Part shown: positions 1 to 8,097 of the stretch, piece after piece
Position numbering within the stretch: position 1 is the stretch's first letter
Layout of the letters: every line of letters begins with the position of its first letter
Position numbers and translations under genes: made by a program
IMG/VR virus record: IMGVR_UViG_3300020165_000008
Location: 90,886 to 154,885 of that record
Strand: one strand, 5' to 3'
Length of the DNA stretch: 64,000 nt
Source of the DNA: a virus
The notes under the pieces: generated by a model
Database searches by the model: none
What the model saw: only the letters and a program-made list of their open reading frames with translations
Told to the model about the DNA's origin: nothing

Positions 1-170
1 TGTGGCACTCTATGTTCTAGTGCTACTTTGTTTCCATTCTCGGAAGTAAACCCAATAAGAAGATTGTATGAATAAAGGTTGCTTCCATCCGTGTGAAGTG
101 AGTGGCGACCATTTCGTGCGCTTTCACTATTAGTCCAAGCGTTGACAACTTGTTCATTTCTTTTAGCCAT
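1..170 (-). CDS. Phage hypothetical protein, N-terminal fragment (DUF8033-like)
   Basis: The ATG is at 170-168, preceded by AGGAAAGAAA, and the frame is open to the window edge, so only the first 56 residues are seen. The peptide begins MAKRNEQVVNAWTNSESAR and contains LHTDGSNLYSYNLLIG, a pattern I recall from small phage proteins of unknown function (DUF8033 type). It lies downstream of tRNA-Lys and of the two-box element at 347-376, probably in that leftward unit. The real length and function cannot be judged from this fragment. Confidence 0.6.
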   Translation of the reverse strand, partial: MAKRNEQVVNAWTNSESARNGRHSLHTDGSNLYSYNLLIGFTSENGNKVALEHRVP

Positions 171-200
171 TTTCTTTCCTTTTTTTGTGGTTTGAAGAAG

Positions 201-273
201 TGGGTTGTGTAGGGCTCGAACCTACGACCAAGAGATTAAAAGTCTCCTGCTCTACCAACTGAGCTAACAACCC
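201..273 (-). tRNA. tRNA-Lys (anticodon TTT)
   Basis: The reverse strand folds as a full cloverleaf of 73 nt. The acceptor GGGTTGT pairs with ACAACCC, the discriminator base is A, the D arm contains AGCTCAGTTGGTAGAGC, the anticodon loop is CTTTTAA (anticodon TTT), and the T arm is GTAGG-TTCGAGC-CCTAC. No CCA is encoded. It lies between the two-box element at 347-376 and the partial gene at the window start. Confidence 0.95.
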
Positions 274-346
274 GTTATTTCGTTCCTGAGAGGCAGCGGT
301 CGAAGCACCAAACCACGACGCCGACCGCCGCCCCCCTCTCTCATTA

Positions 347-376
347 GTTAGACGATCGGGGGAGGGATCTTATCCA
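347..376 (-). promoter_or_regulatory. Two-box element, copy 1 (minus)
   Basis: On the minus strand: TGGATAAGATCC, 9 bases, TCGTCTAAC. A T-run lies just upstream, as in most copies. It reads toward tRNA-Lys and the partial gene at the left edge. Promoter function is inferred from position and the fixed spacing shared with the other copies. Confidence 0.7.
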
Positions 377-491
377 CATAAAATGAAAAAAAACGACCGG
401 CCGGGGTGGTTATTTTCAATTGACGAATAGTTTCAATCGCCGGGGGCCGAGATCTTTCTTTCAATTCATTTGCATTAATTGGCGTTATTTA

Positions 492-521
492 TGGATAAGA
501 TCCCTTCTTTATTCGTCTAAC
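492..521 (+). promoter_or_regulatory. Two-box element, copy 2 (plus; only rightward copy)
   Basis: Plus strand TGGATAAGATCC, the 9 bases CTTCTTTAT, then TCGTCTAAC. Both boxes match the minus-strand copies while the spacer is unrelated, which shows which bases are under constraint. It points into a stretch with no supported gene, so it may drive a non-coding transcript. Confidence 0.65.
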
Positions 522-1206
522 TATTGAAGGTGATAAAAGTTTATCTTCCCTGCGGGGCATAGTGAACCAACCCCGCTGTTTTAGGGGGTTTCCGAGATCG
601 CCCTATTTTGGGATTTTGTCTTATTTGACCCTTCTGGAAAGCCATTATAACATATAATTGTTCTTTTATCAAGAATAATGCCTTCAATTGGGCTTTTTTG
701 CCTTTATAAGGATCGCCCGCAGGGGAGCATGAACCTATGGGGGAGTTGCGCTTATCCCCTCCTCTGTCGGCCCCCTGTTTGTTTCAAATGGGGGGTTTGT
801 TTGTTTATGGGGATGGTCTAACAAGGGGCTTAGATGGCGCTTAGGGGCAGTATACAAGGGGGTTTGAGGGGTATTGGCGTTTTGGTTTATTCTATACTAT
901 TTACTATGTTCTTGATTGGGTAAAATAGGTGTGCTAAGACCCAACCCCTGAGAGAGCCTTTTTGTTTATAAAGCCTATAGTTCTTTTGGTTATAGGGTTT
1001 ATTCTTACTAAAGCTTTTATTTAGGTTTATTCCCCCTTTATGGTATTGTTATAGCATACTGGGTTTTGTTTTGTTATAAGGATTCTGTTTTGTTTTGTTA
1101 TTGGATTCTGTTTTGTTTTGTTTTATGTTTCTTTTTTTTGTGGTCTTGGCGAAGTGTGAAGATTGTGGTTGGCTTGTTGTCAACGGTTAGGCACAACAAA
1201 CGGGTA
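522..1206 (+). other. Gene-free region with serial GC hairpins, possible ncRNA or origin
   Basis: No open frame here has a ribosome site and a believable protein. Right after the plus-strand two-box element come GATAAAAGTTTATC and a stem GCGGGG/CCCCGC with a 13-base loop (about 552-576). Further hairpins follow: GGGGA/TCCCC near 750-770 and CCCCC/GGGGG near 771-795. The strand composition is strongly G over C in 770-880. Nothing identifies a function; a structured RNA, replication origin or transcription boundary would all fit. Confidence 0.4.
644..672 (-). promoter_or_regulatory. Sigma70-like promoter (leftward)
   Basis: Minus strand TTGATA (672-667), 17 bases, TATAAT (649-644). It faces left and opposes the rightward two-box element at 492-521. 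Downstream lie two-box copy 1 and tRNA-Lys. Confidence 0.5.
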
Positions 1207-1234
1207 AACCTCCCCTGCGGAAACAGGGGAGGTT
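1207..1234 (-). terminator. Hairpin terminator after the ParB-like gene
   Basis: Perfect 11-bp stem AACCTCCCCTG / CAGGGGAGGTT with a 6-base loop, 26 bases past the stop of the ParB-like gene. The following T-run is only three bases on the minus strand, so its efficiency is uncertain. Confidence 0.6.
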
Positions 1235-1259
1235 CGAGATCAGACTATTATAGTGATTG

Positions 1260-2264
1260 CTACAGTAGTTTTCGTGGCTCCGATTCCGTATTGACAGGCC
1301 CACGGTTAATCTTCTGAGGCAGAACCCAAAGTTCAATTAAGTTTGCCTTCCTATGATGGCTTTTGAAATAGGCGTTAACTTTCTTAACTTCATTCTGCAT
1401 CTGAATCCTTACGCTGTCAAGTTGTTTGTCTCCGGGGACATTGGCGTAGCCAAACAATTTGACAGTCGGAATACAACTCATATCCCATGGGCCGGTACCC
1501 ATTTGATTGATCAAGCTCTTGATAATGCTGATGGGCTTTGCGCTCTTGTCAGCGCCTGTGATAGTGCCACAAAGAATTTTCTTGTCACTGCTAAATTCTA
1601 GACTGGCTTTCCCATCCCAGCTTGGGACTTGAGCCTGCATCGCCTTGAAAGCTGTATCCTTGTCATATGTTCTAAGTTGTTCGGTTGCCTGGCAATCAAG
1701 TAGTTTCAGTGTTCGATTGAGCACGTCTTTCCGACGAGACTTTGCGTTAGATCCTTTCAACTCATCCTTAAGCCATTCTTCCATTTGTTTGTTTAGGTCA
1801 TCAATACTATCCTGGTTTGTTCTGTCGATCTCTCCAAAAATACCTTTCTTGTCCATTGCTTCATGATATAAGTATTGGGCAATGTCGCCAGGTGTGTTTG
1901 GCGTGCAAATGTTCTGCATATGCTGATTCTGCTTATACTGATATGTTGAACGAGCAGAACGCCCATCAAACTTAACTACATTTACTTCGATTTCCCGCCA
2001 CTTGCTTTTTGGGCTGTTGATCTCTGCTTTGTATAACCTGCTCCAAGCAGCATGTCGATGGAAGCCATCAACCAAGACTGGTTCTTCGTTGTCATCGAAT
2101 TCAACAGAAATCTTATTTCTAAGGCCTTCTTCCTTAATACTTGTTTCAAGATCATTGATTATCATAGGATCTGCTTGGCCGGTTCCGCTTTGTCGGAACT
2201 GCTTTGTGTCATCCACCTTGATATCAGCGAACTTAATTGTCTGTGTGCTCTGGTCTGAAGCCAT
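1260..2264 (-). CDS. ParB/sulfiredoxin-fold N-terminal domain protein
   Basis: 334 residues from the ATG at 2264, which has AAAGGAG eight bases upstream; an in-frame ATG at 2285 lies before that site and is less likely. The N-terminal part reads FRQSGTGQADPMIINDLETSIKEEGL, then PVLVDGFHRHAAW, matching the ParB N-domain pattern (a helix followed by V-DG-HR-A). In this fold the motif binds or hydrolyses nucleotides and appears in partition proteins and phage regulators. The C-terminal 200 residues are charged and unrecognised; no helix-turn-helix is obvious. It is a single-gene unit with its own sigma70-like promoter (2429-2457) and a terminator (1207-1234). No parA partner is seen. Confidence 0.7.
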   Translation of the reverse strand: MASDQSTQTIKFADIKVDDTKQFRQSGTGQADPMIINDLETSIKEEGLRNKISVEFDDNEEPVLVDGFHRHAAWSRLYKAEINSPKSKWREIEVNVVKFDGRSARSTYQYKQNQHMQNICTPNTPGDIAQYLYHEAMDKKGIFGEIDRTNQDSIDDLNKQMEEWLKDELKGSNAKSRRKDVLNRTLKLLDCQATEQLRTYDKDTAFKAMQAQVPSWDGKASLEFSSDKKILCGTITGADKSAKPISIIKSLINQMGTGPWDMSCIPTVKLFGYANVPGDKQLDSVRIQMQNEVKKVNAYFKSHHRKANLIELWVLPQKINRGPVNTESEPRKLL

Positions 2265-2310
2265 TTTTCTTTCTCCTTTGGGCATGCTCGCCCTGTTAAA
2301 AGTTAATTTC

Positions 2311-2361
2311 GTAAGTTGAAATACTTATCGTTCCTTTTCTGGTACTCTTCCTTCAACTTAC
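2311..2361 (-). other. Long inverted repeat in the ParB-like gene leader
   Basis: GTAAGTTGAA at 2311-2320 is the exact complement of TTCAACTTAC at 2352-2361, separated by 31 bases. It lies between the promoter and the start codon, so it could fold in the leader RNA or serve as a DNA operator for the downstream ParB-fold protein. Function is inferred. Confidence 0.4.
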
Positions 2362-2428
2362 CTCTCTTCTCGTGATCGATCTACTCTATGTCATATTCTT
2401 CATCATACCTCCATTGGTTTATAGTATC

Positions 2429-2457
2429 ATTATAAACTAACCTTGCTGGAAAGTCAA
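2429..2457 (-). promoter_or_regulatory. Sigma70-like promoter of the ParB-like gene
   Basis: TTGACT (2457-2452), 17 bases, TATAAT (2434-2429) on the minus strand. The -35 box overlaps the stop codon of the upstream 79-residue gene. Confidence 0.8.
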
Positions 2458-2693
2458 GTTCTTCTTGTTAGTTCATTACAGAATGCTGGGTATTCCTCTT
2501 CATTGTATGGTTGGGTTTTTAGCTTGACTGCTTTACTGTCGCTGCTCACAAGATAGAAGCAACTGTTGAATGTTTCATTGTTACTCGTAAGCAAGAGGCC
2601 ATACTCCCAAGCCTCACGGGGATCTGTGAATACTCTTGTTGTTGCGATCTTGATTCCATTTCTTCCCATAGCTGTAGTCATAATGTGTGTCAT
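2454..2693 (-). CDS. Hypothetical protein, 79 residues
   Basis: Starts at 2693 with AAAGGAGAAAGA before the ATG. The protein (MTHIMTTAMGRNGIKIATTRVFTDPREAWEYG at the start) has no motif I recognise. It is the last gene after the six-gene repeat array and ends inside the promoter of the ParB-like gene. It is probably cytoplasmic, as no signal or membrane segment is visible. Confidence 0.55.
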   Translation of the reverse strand: MTHIMTTAMGRNGIKIATTRVFTDPREAWEYGLLLTSNNETFNSCFYLVSSDSKAVKLKTQPYNEEEYPAFCNELTRRT

Positions 2694-2762
2694 TCTTTCT
2701 CCTTTGGTTTTTCTATTTATTTTTTGTTGATCTTGGTGAAGTGCGAAGAGCCTTGTTTTCTC

Positions 2763-3125
2763 TTAGTCAAACTCCAAACTGTTTGTTTCACGGTTGTAAA
2801 AGCAGTAGATGTTTTTTGCGAGCCATAGATCCACAATGGTTTCCGGATCAACTTCTTCGTCGTTTAGATACCACCATTTTTCTCCGTTGGAACACTCACA
2901 AGCCGGGCCATCTTCACGGTGAAGCTTTCCGTTTAGCCACCACGCTTTGTATCCGTTGGCCCTCTCAATAGCCGGACCATCTTCACGGTGAAGCTTATCG
3001 TTTAGGAACCACTTTTTGGTTCCGTCGGCATCCTCAACAGCCGGACCATCTTCACGGTGATGCTTTCCGTTTAGATACCACACTTTGTCTCCGTTGGGAT
3101 AAGTTTTACATTCAGGTTTATTCAT
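2763..3125 (-). CDS. HREDGPA-repeat (MORN/YwqK-like) protein A6
   Basis: 120 residues with three HREDGPA repeats. As in all array members, the N-terminus is MNKPEC and the tail is the conserved DPETIVDLWLAKNIYCFYN...LEF segment. The variable tetrads before LN are KVWY, KKWF, KAWW and KWWY. The repeat resembles the aromatic-L-N-G-K-x-H pattern of MORN variant (YwqK-type) proteins; that relation is from family memory and the function is unknown. It ends in FD rather than the usual FE. Last gene of array A. Confidence 0.85.
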   Translation of the reverse strand: MNKPECKTYPNGDKVWYLNGKHHREDGPAVEDADGTKKWFLNDKLHREDGPAIERANGYKAWWLNGKLHREDGPACECSNGEKWWYLNDEEVDPETIVDLWLAKNIYCFYNRETNSLEFD

Positions 3126-3127
3126 CT

Positions 3128-3628
3128 TTACTCAAACTCTAAACTGTCCGTTTCAGAGTTGTAGAAACAGTAGATGTTCTGGGCCAAGTAGCGATCAACC
3201 AATGTCTCTGGCGAAACTAGTGCTCCGTCCAGGCACCACCCCTTGTTCCCGTAAGCGTCTATGATCGCCGGACCATCTTCACGGTGACGCTTTCCGTTTA
3301 GCCACCATTCTTTGGTTCCGTCGACACACTCTATAGCCGGGCCATCTTCACGGTGACGCTTTCCGTTTAGACACCACACTTTGTATCCGTTGGCCCACTC
3401 GCAAGCCGGACCATCTTCACGGTGGCGCTTTCCGTTTAGCCGCCATTCTTTGTTTCCGTTGGCCCACTCAACAGCCGGGCCATCTTCACGGTGGCGCTTT
3501 CCGTTTAGCCGCCATTCTTTGGTTCCGTTGGCCCACTCAACAGCCGGACCATCTTCACGGTGAAGCTTGCCGTTTAGATACCAGTCTTTGTGTCCGTTGG
3601 GATAAGTTGTACATTCAGGTTTATTCAT
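3128..3628 (-). CDS. HREDGPA-repeat protein A5, divergent tail
   Basis: 166 residues, five repeats; tetrads KDWY, KEWR, KEWR, KVWC, KEWW, KGWC. Its C-terminal cap differs from the other array members: DGALVSPETLVDRYLAQNIYCFYNSETDSLEFE. The repeats thus vary in number while the cap can also drift, which suggests the cap has a specific partner. The start directly follows the stop region of A4's neighbour with no spacer. Confidence 0.85.
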   Translation of the reverse strand: MNKPECTTYPNGHKDWYLNGKLHREDGPAVEWANGTKEWRLNGKRHREDGPAVEWANGNKEWRLNGKRHREDGPACEWANGYKVWCLNGKRHREDGPAIECVDGTKEWWLNGKRHREDGPAIIDAYGNKGWCLDGALVSPETLVDRYLAQNIYCFYNSETDSLEFE

Positions 3629-4060
3629 TTACTCAAACTCCAAACTGTTTGTTTCAGGGTTGTAAAAGCAGTAGATGTTCCTTGCCAGCCATAGATCCAC
3701 AATGGTTTCTGGATCGGCTTCTTCGTGGTTTAGATACCATTCTTTGTTTCCGTTGGCCCTCTCACAAGCCGGGCCATCTTCACGGTGAAGCTTTCCGTTT
3801 AGGAACCATTCTTTGTGTCCGCTGGCCCTCTCAACAGCCGGACCATCTTCACGGTGAAGCTTGCCGTTTAGGTACCACACTTTGTTTCCGTTGGCATCCT
3901 CAACAGCCGGACCATCTTCACGGTGATGCTTACCGTTTAGATACCACACTTTGTCTCCGTTGGCCCACTCAATAGCCGGGCCATCTTCACGGTGATGCTT
4001 ACCGTTTAGATACCACACTTTGTCTCCGTTGGGATAAGTTTTACATTCAGGTTTATTCAT
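3629..4060 (-). CDS. HREDGPA-repeat protein A4
   Basis: 143 residues, four repeats; tetrads KVWY, KVWY, KVWY, KEWF, KEWY. The first two repeats are nearly identical at DNA level (about 3924-4045), consistent with recent duplication of a 69-bp unit. ATG at 4060 follows the stop of A3 directly (TAA-ATG). Confidence 0.85.
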   Translation of the reverse strand: MNKPECKTYPNGDKVWYLNGKHHREDGPAIEWANGDKVWYLNGKHHREDGPAVEDANGNKVWYLNGKLHREDGPAVERASGHKEWFLNGKLHREDGPACERANGNKEWYLNHEEADPETIVDLWLARNIYCFYNPETNSLEFE

Positions 4061-4492
4061 TTACTCAAACTCCAAACTGTTTGTTTCAGGGTTGTAAAAG
4101 CAGTAGATGTTCCTTGCCAGCCATAGATCCACAATGGTTTCTGGATTGACTTCTTTGTTGTTTAGACACCAATATTTGGTTCCGTTGGTATACTCAACAG
4201 CAGGGCCATCTTCACGGTGAAGCTTGCCGTTTAGATACCAATATTTGGTTCCGTTGGCATACTCAGCAGCAGGGCCATCTTCACGGTGAAGCTTTCCGTT
4301 TAGCCGCCATTCTTTGCCTCCGTTGGCCCACTCAACAGCTGGGCCATCTTCACGGTGAAGCTTTCCGTTTAGGAACCATTCTTTGTTTCCGTTGGAATAC
4401 TCACAAGCAGGGCCATCTTCACGGTGACGCTTTCCGTTTAGATACCACGCTTTGGTTCCGTTGGGATAAGTTTTACATTCAGGTTTATTCAT
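4061..4492 (-). CDS. HREDGPA-repeat protein A3
   Basis: 143 residues, four repeats; tetrads KAWY, KEWF, KEWR, KYWY, KYWC. Two adjacent units share the rarer KYW tetrad and the NGT turn, again pointing to local unit duplication. Immediately abuts its neighbours, so translation is probably coupled. Confidence 0.85.
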   Translation of the reverse strand: MNKPECKTYPNGTKAWYLNGKRHREDGPACEYSNGNKEWFLNGKLHREDGPAVEWANGGKEWRLNGKLHREDGPAAEYANGTKYWYLNGKLHREDGPAVEYTNGTKYWCLNNKEVNPETIVDLWLARNIYCFYNPETNSLEFE

Positions 4493-4855
4493 TTACTCAA
4501 ACTCTAAACTGTTTGTTTCACGGTTGTAAAAACAGTAGATGTTTTTTGCGAGCCATAGATCCACAATAGTTTCCGGATCGACTTCTTCGTCGTTTAGCCA
4601 CCACTCTTTGGTTCCGTTGGCCCACTCAACAGCCGGACCATCTTCACGGTGAAGCTTGTCGTTTAGATACCATTCTTTGTCTCCGCTGGCATTCTCACAA
4701 GCAGGGCCATCTTCACGGTGGCGCTTTCCGTTTAGACACCACACTTTGGTTCCGCTGGGATACTCACAAGCCGGACCATCTTCACGGTGACGCTTTCCGT
4801 TTAGATACCACGCTTTGTGTCCGTTGGGATAAGTTTCACATTCAGGTTTATTCAT
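4493..4855 (-). CDS. HREDGPA-repeat protein A2
   Basis: 120 residues, three repeats; tetrads KAWY, KVWC, KEWY, KEWW. The N-terminal cap reads MNKPECETYPNG (E in place of the usual K at position 7). Two bases separate it from the stop of A1. Confidence 0.85.
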   Translation of the reverse strand: MNKPECETYPNGHKAWYLNGKRHREDGPACEYPSGTKVWCLNGKRHREDGPACENASGDKEWYLNDKLHREDGPAVEWANGTKEWWLNDEEVDPETIVDLWLAKNIYCFYNRETNSLEFE

Positions 4856-4857
4856 CT

Positions 4858-5289
4858 TTACTCAAACTCTAAGCAATCAGTTTCAACGTTGTAAAAGCAG
4901 TAGATGTTCTTTGCCAGCCATAGATCCACAATGGTTTCCGGATCAACTTCTTCGTCGTTTAGAAGCCATTCTTTGTATCCGTTGGTATCCTCACAAGCCG
5001 GACCATCTTCACGGTGGCGCTTTCCGTTTAGATACCACCCTTTGCGCCCGTTGGCATACTCAACAGCCGGGCCATCTTCACGGTGAAGCTTGTCGTTTAG
5101 CCACCACGCTTTGCTTCCGTTGGCATACTCAACAGCCGGGCCATCTTCACGGTGGTGTTCTCCGTTTAGAAACCATTCTTTGGTTCCGTTGGCCCTCTCA
5201 ATAGCCGGGCCATCTTCACGGTGGCGCTTTCCGTTTAGGAACCAATGTTTGTTTCCGCTGGGATAAGTTTTACATTCAGGTTTATTCAT
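4858..5289 (-). CDS. HREDGPA-repeat protein A1, first gene of array A
   Basis: 143 residues, four repeats; tetrads KHWF, KEWF, KAWW, KGWY, KEWL. The open frame extends upstream to 5364, but the family N-terminus MNKPEC begins at 5289 and that ATG overlaps the TGA of the preceding gene (ATGA), so 5289 is the start. The tail carries ETDCLEFE instead of ETNSLEFE. Confidence 0.85.
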   Translation of the reverse strand: MNKPECKTYPSGNKHWFLNGKRHREDGPAIERANGTKEWFLNGEHHREDGPAVEYANGSKAWWLNDKLHREDGPAVEYANGRKGWYLNGKRHREDGPACEDTNGYKEWLLNDEEVDPETIVDLWLAKNIYCFYNVETDCLEFE

Positions 5290-5582
5290 ACATCTTGGAA
5301 CTTGTGTAGCGATCCTCTTGACGTGAATCGGTTGATAGGTTTTGTGTAATAGTCTAAAAGCCACTCTTGACTATGCGGGATGCTTTCAGTTTCTTTTGGA
5401 GTCGGAAATGTTTGAAAGTATAGAGGTTCTAACTCCAACTTGACACCTCGGCCTGAATGTCGAACTTGGTTGTCTAGTATCAGTGAAACCAGAGAACATG
5501 GAACATAACTTGGACCACACTCCTCACAGTCTATGCGAACATTGACTTTCCTCACAACTAAGCTCCCAAGTTGATGACGCAT
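5286..5582 (-). CDS. Hypothetical protein between VWA gene and repeat array
   Basis: 98 residues from the ATG at 5582, chosen because GAGG lies nine bases upstream; a GTG at 5597 would overlap the VWA gene stop as GTGA but lacks a ribosome site. It contains a short C-E-E-C pattern (IDCEECGPS) and no recognisable domain. Its stop overlaps the start of the first repeat protein (ATGA), so it links the MoxR-VWA pair to the array translationally. Confidence 0.6.
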   Translation of the reverse strand: MRHQLGSLVVRKVNVRIDCEECGPSYVPCSLVSLILDNQVRHSGRGVKLELEPLYFQTFPTPKETESIPHSQEWLLDYYTKPINRFTSRGSLHKFQDV

Positions 5583-5593
5583 TTGTTCCAACC

Positions 5594-6829
5594 TCACTTT
5601 ACAACTAGCAGGCGCTCATTGACTGACTTTGGATCAAATGCTGGCCGTTCGGCATTTGCTTCATTCGTCAGCCACATTCGCTTTACCCGACAAGATCCAG
5701 GGGCCGGAGCACACAAGTCAGTGAGAACAATCAATGCGTCAAACTCTTTGCGCTCATTCACATACTCTGTGGGCGCTCTAAAGTCAGTTCCACCGCAATA
5801 CACCCTTTCCTTTGGGCCTTTCTTTCCTTTTTCATGAACATAAACATGCTCGTCAAGAACCTTAGTATCAAATGGCGCAACAGTGAAAGTCGCATACTTT
5901 GCAAGTCCATCAAGTTCAGCAAAGAAACTAGTGAGAAGTTTTTCATCTACCGAGCCTGACATATCCACAGCCACGGCAATGTTTGCAACATAGTTTTGTC
6001 GCCGTCCCGGTCGAATGTATGGCTTACGCCGATTGATCTTCATTACCGAGTTTCGCTTGTTTGCTTTTTGCGAAGACTGAATGAACTGGCGCAGAACAGA
6101 CTTCCAATTGATTTGTGGTGTCAATGCCTCAATGATCTTCTTTCGCATTTCAGCAGACACCATTCCCCAACTAGCAGCCTTTGTAGCTTCATTTGTAGCT
6201 TTTTGCAAAATCTGCTTTGCCTTCTGCTCTGCGATTTCTTGTGATCCACCTGCTGCTTCACTGGGATCGGAAAGCCATTCATCATGATTATCAAAGAACG
6301 AGTTTCCACTTGCGCCTTCACCATCTTCAGAAGCCTGCGATTCTGCCTCCTTCATCATTTCTTTGATCTTCTCTTCTAGCTTGTCCTGGTTTTCTTTCAG
6401 GATCTCAAAGTAGAAGTCAGCAGTTTTATTGTGTGGGAACTTCTCAAGATCCGAGAAAGGACCACGCCCCGGAACTAAGCAGAACTCCGGCAATAGATGA
6501 CTGATATGATCATTGATCGCAAGGTCGGTTGCATAGTTCCAAATCTTCATATACTTTGGTTCTGGCAGCCGAGTCGTAATGTGCTGGTTGATGAAATGAA
6601 ACAACTCATGAAGAATAACACCTCGACGATGCTTTGCCGACAACCCACCCATAAACTCAGGGTTGTACCACATAGTGAACTTGTTCTTTTCTTTGTGGTA
6701 GCCAATCGCCGCTGTTGGCAGATCGTTTGTAGGTGTGCGAGCAATTTGCGCAACGCAATGTGCCAAGAACACTTCGTTCTTTACAGTTGCGAAAAGGTCT
6801 TTGTTGAATTCTTTGCGTGTATATGACAT
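5594..6829 (-). CDS. VWA-like protein with N-terminal metallopeptidase domain (DUF2201 type)
   Basis: 411 residues. The N-terminal domain has HELFH at 74-78 (HExxH zinc motif), followed by WNYATDLAIN near 97-106, as in putative metallopeptidases fused to VWA-like domains. A charged linker (about 145-215) leads to a VWA-like domain with an intact metal-binding site: DMSGS at 289-293, T in GGTD near 348, and D in LTD near 371. In other bacteria and phages such proteins pair with MoxR ATPases, the ATPase remodelling the VWA partner. Here the MoxR gene lies immediately upstream (54-base gap) and both probably start from the element at 8098-8127. The role in this phage is unknown. Confidence 0.85.
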   Translation of the reverse strand: MSYTRKEFNKDLFATVKNEVFLAHCVAQIARTPTNDLPTAAIGYHKEKNKFTMWYNPEFMGGLSAKHRRGVILHELFHFINQHITTRLPEPKYMKIWNYATDLAINDHISHLLPEFCLVPGRGPFSDLEKFPHNKTADFYFEILKENQDKLEEKIKEMMKEAESQASEDGEGASGNSFFDNHDEWLSDPSEAAGGSQEIAEQKAKQILQKATNEATKAASWGMVSAEMRKKIIEALTPQINWKSVLRQFIQSSQKANKRNSVMKINRRKPYIRPGRRQNYVANIAVAVDMSGSVDEKLLTSFFAELDGLAKYATFTVAPFDTKVLDEHVYVHEKGKKGPKERVYCGGTDFRAPTEYVNERKEFDALIVLTDLCAPAPGSCRVKRMWLTNEANAERPAFDPKSVNERLLVVK

Positions 6830-6883
6830 TATCTTAGCTGGATTCTTTGTATTGACGGAGTTCTTAATTACTAGACGTGCTTA

Positions 6884-8023
6884 CTAAGACTGATTGATCT
6901 CATTGTCTGTCCTGTTGGAGTGCACAAACAGTTGGTTGAGGGCCTTACCACAGTACTTGTGGAATACCTTTCCTTCCTTTGTGCTCGTAACAATCTCCTT
7001 GAAGAAGGTTACAGAGTTGTCTGCCGGGAAAGTATCAGAAGCCATCCACTTTGCAACACGCTTTGCAACACGAGTCACCTCTTTTTCATCAGGATTGGAC
7101 TTTGACCAGTCAGAGAACCAACCCAAAGAAACAGCTTGTGATGTATAGCGAGTATGATCAACAGCGTCCCAAGCATTGAAGTCTGGTGTTTTCTTTCCAA
7201 GGAGGATATCATCCAGGCTTACATCAAACTTGTAGTTTTCCAAGAAGGACATAAACCCAACCGCCGCCTCAACACCAATAAAGCCTACTCCTAGATTGTG
7301 AATGACTGAAATGTCAAAACTATCTTTCTTCATTAGACCGGCTGCTTCAAGGCAATCATTGAAGCGCTTCCAAGAACGTCGAGAAGGGTATACTTTGTTA
7401 GGTTGGAAATCTCCCAAGTTCTCCAAGAATACACACACACCGGATGTGCTAGTATTCTTTTGTACGAACTCGGTGATCATCTTGTTGATGTTTCCATCAG
7501 TTGCCCATTGGATCCAATCCTGAACAGATGGTTCAACATCATAGCATACCCACCTATCCATTACAGCAGGATCAAAGTCTCGCACACTGTATTGATCAGC
7601 ACCTTCACGATCGCCGCCGTTTGTTGCAGCAATAATCAAAGTTTCAGGGTGTAGATGTTGCCCAGCAATCTTTCTACTATCTGTGAGTTCCATGAATGCC
7701 TGAGTAATGTCATCCGTTCCACGGTCTACCTCATCCAAGAATAGAAGCACCGGACGATCACACGCAATCCAAAGCCTTTCAGTTGGGCTGAACTTGGTAT
7801 ACTCCGATGTTTCAGAAACAATAGGAAGTCCCACAAGATCACCAACGTCGGCAAGCTGTGAAGCACGAATCTCCACAACAGGAAGTTTTCTTTCACGACC
7901 GATCATGTATGCAACCTCCGACTTTCCGACACCGTGACGACCTCGGACCATAACGGGAAGTTTCACGTCGAGAATGCTGTTGATAAGCGGAAGAGCAGAA
8001 GTAAAATCAAATTGTACAGTCAT
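6884..8023 (-). CDS. MoxR-type AAA+ ATPase
   Basis: 379 residues, ATG at 8023 with AAAGGAG upstream. Walker A is GRHGVGKSE (28-36), Walker B is LLFLDEVDRG (93-102) and a sensor-1 asparagine stands in IIAATNGG near 130. These mark the AAA+ family, and the partner gene makes MoxR the best subgroup. MoxR proteins use ATP to activate or assemble VWA-domain partners. It is first in its unit, 75 bases downstream of a two-box element, ahead of the VWA/metallopeptidase, a 98-residue gene and six repeat proteins. Confidence 0.85.
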   Translation of the reverse strand: MTVQFDFTSALPLINSILDVKLPVMVRGRHGVGKSEVAYMIGRERKLPVVEIRASQLADVGDLVGLPIVSETSEYTKFSPTERLWIACDRPVLLFLDEVDRGTDDITQAFMELTDSRKIAGQHLHPETLIIAATNGGDREGADQYSVRDFDPAVMDRWVCYDVEPSVQDWIQWATDGNINKMITEFVQKNTSTSGVCVFLENLGDFQPNKVYPSRRSWKRFNDCLEAAGLMKKDSFDISVIHNLGVGFIGVEAAVGFMSFLENYKFDVSLDDILLGKKTPDFNAWDAVDHTRYTSQAVSLGWFSDWSKSNPDEKEVTRVAKRVAKWMASDTFPADNSVTFFKEIVTSTKEGKVFHKYCGKALNQLFVHSNRTDNEINQS

Positions 8024-8097
8024 ACACTTTCTCCTTTAGAGAGTAATTATAAATGGCTAACCGCTCGCAGTGTAAGACGAGCGCCGCCGGTTCATTA

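Larger units (their letters stand above)
2763..5289 (-). repeat. Repeat-protein array A: six genes, 23 coding repeats
   Basis: Six consecutive genes built from a 69-bp coding unit, whose core GCCATCTTCACGGTG (plus strand) recurs 23 times. Genes abut with 0 or 2 bases between stop and start. The first gene of the array overlaps the stop of the upstream 98-residue gene as ATGA. Upstream in the same unit lie the VWA/metallopeptidase and MoxR genes. Confidence 0.9.

Noticed and set aside
1066-1317. Plus-strand open frame of 83 residues (MFCYKDSVLFCYW...)
   Set aside because: Low-complexity Cys/Phe/Trp composition, no ribosome site, and it runs into the ParB-like gene on the other strand.
2763-5289. 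Regular DNA repeats that could be taken for a CRISPR array
   Set aside because: The 69-bp units are back to back with no spacers and encode a continuous protein pattern on the minus strand; no cas gene is present.
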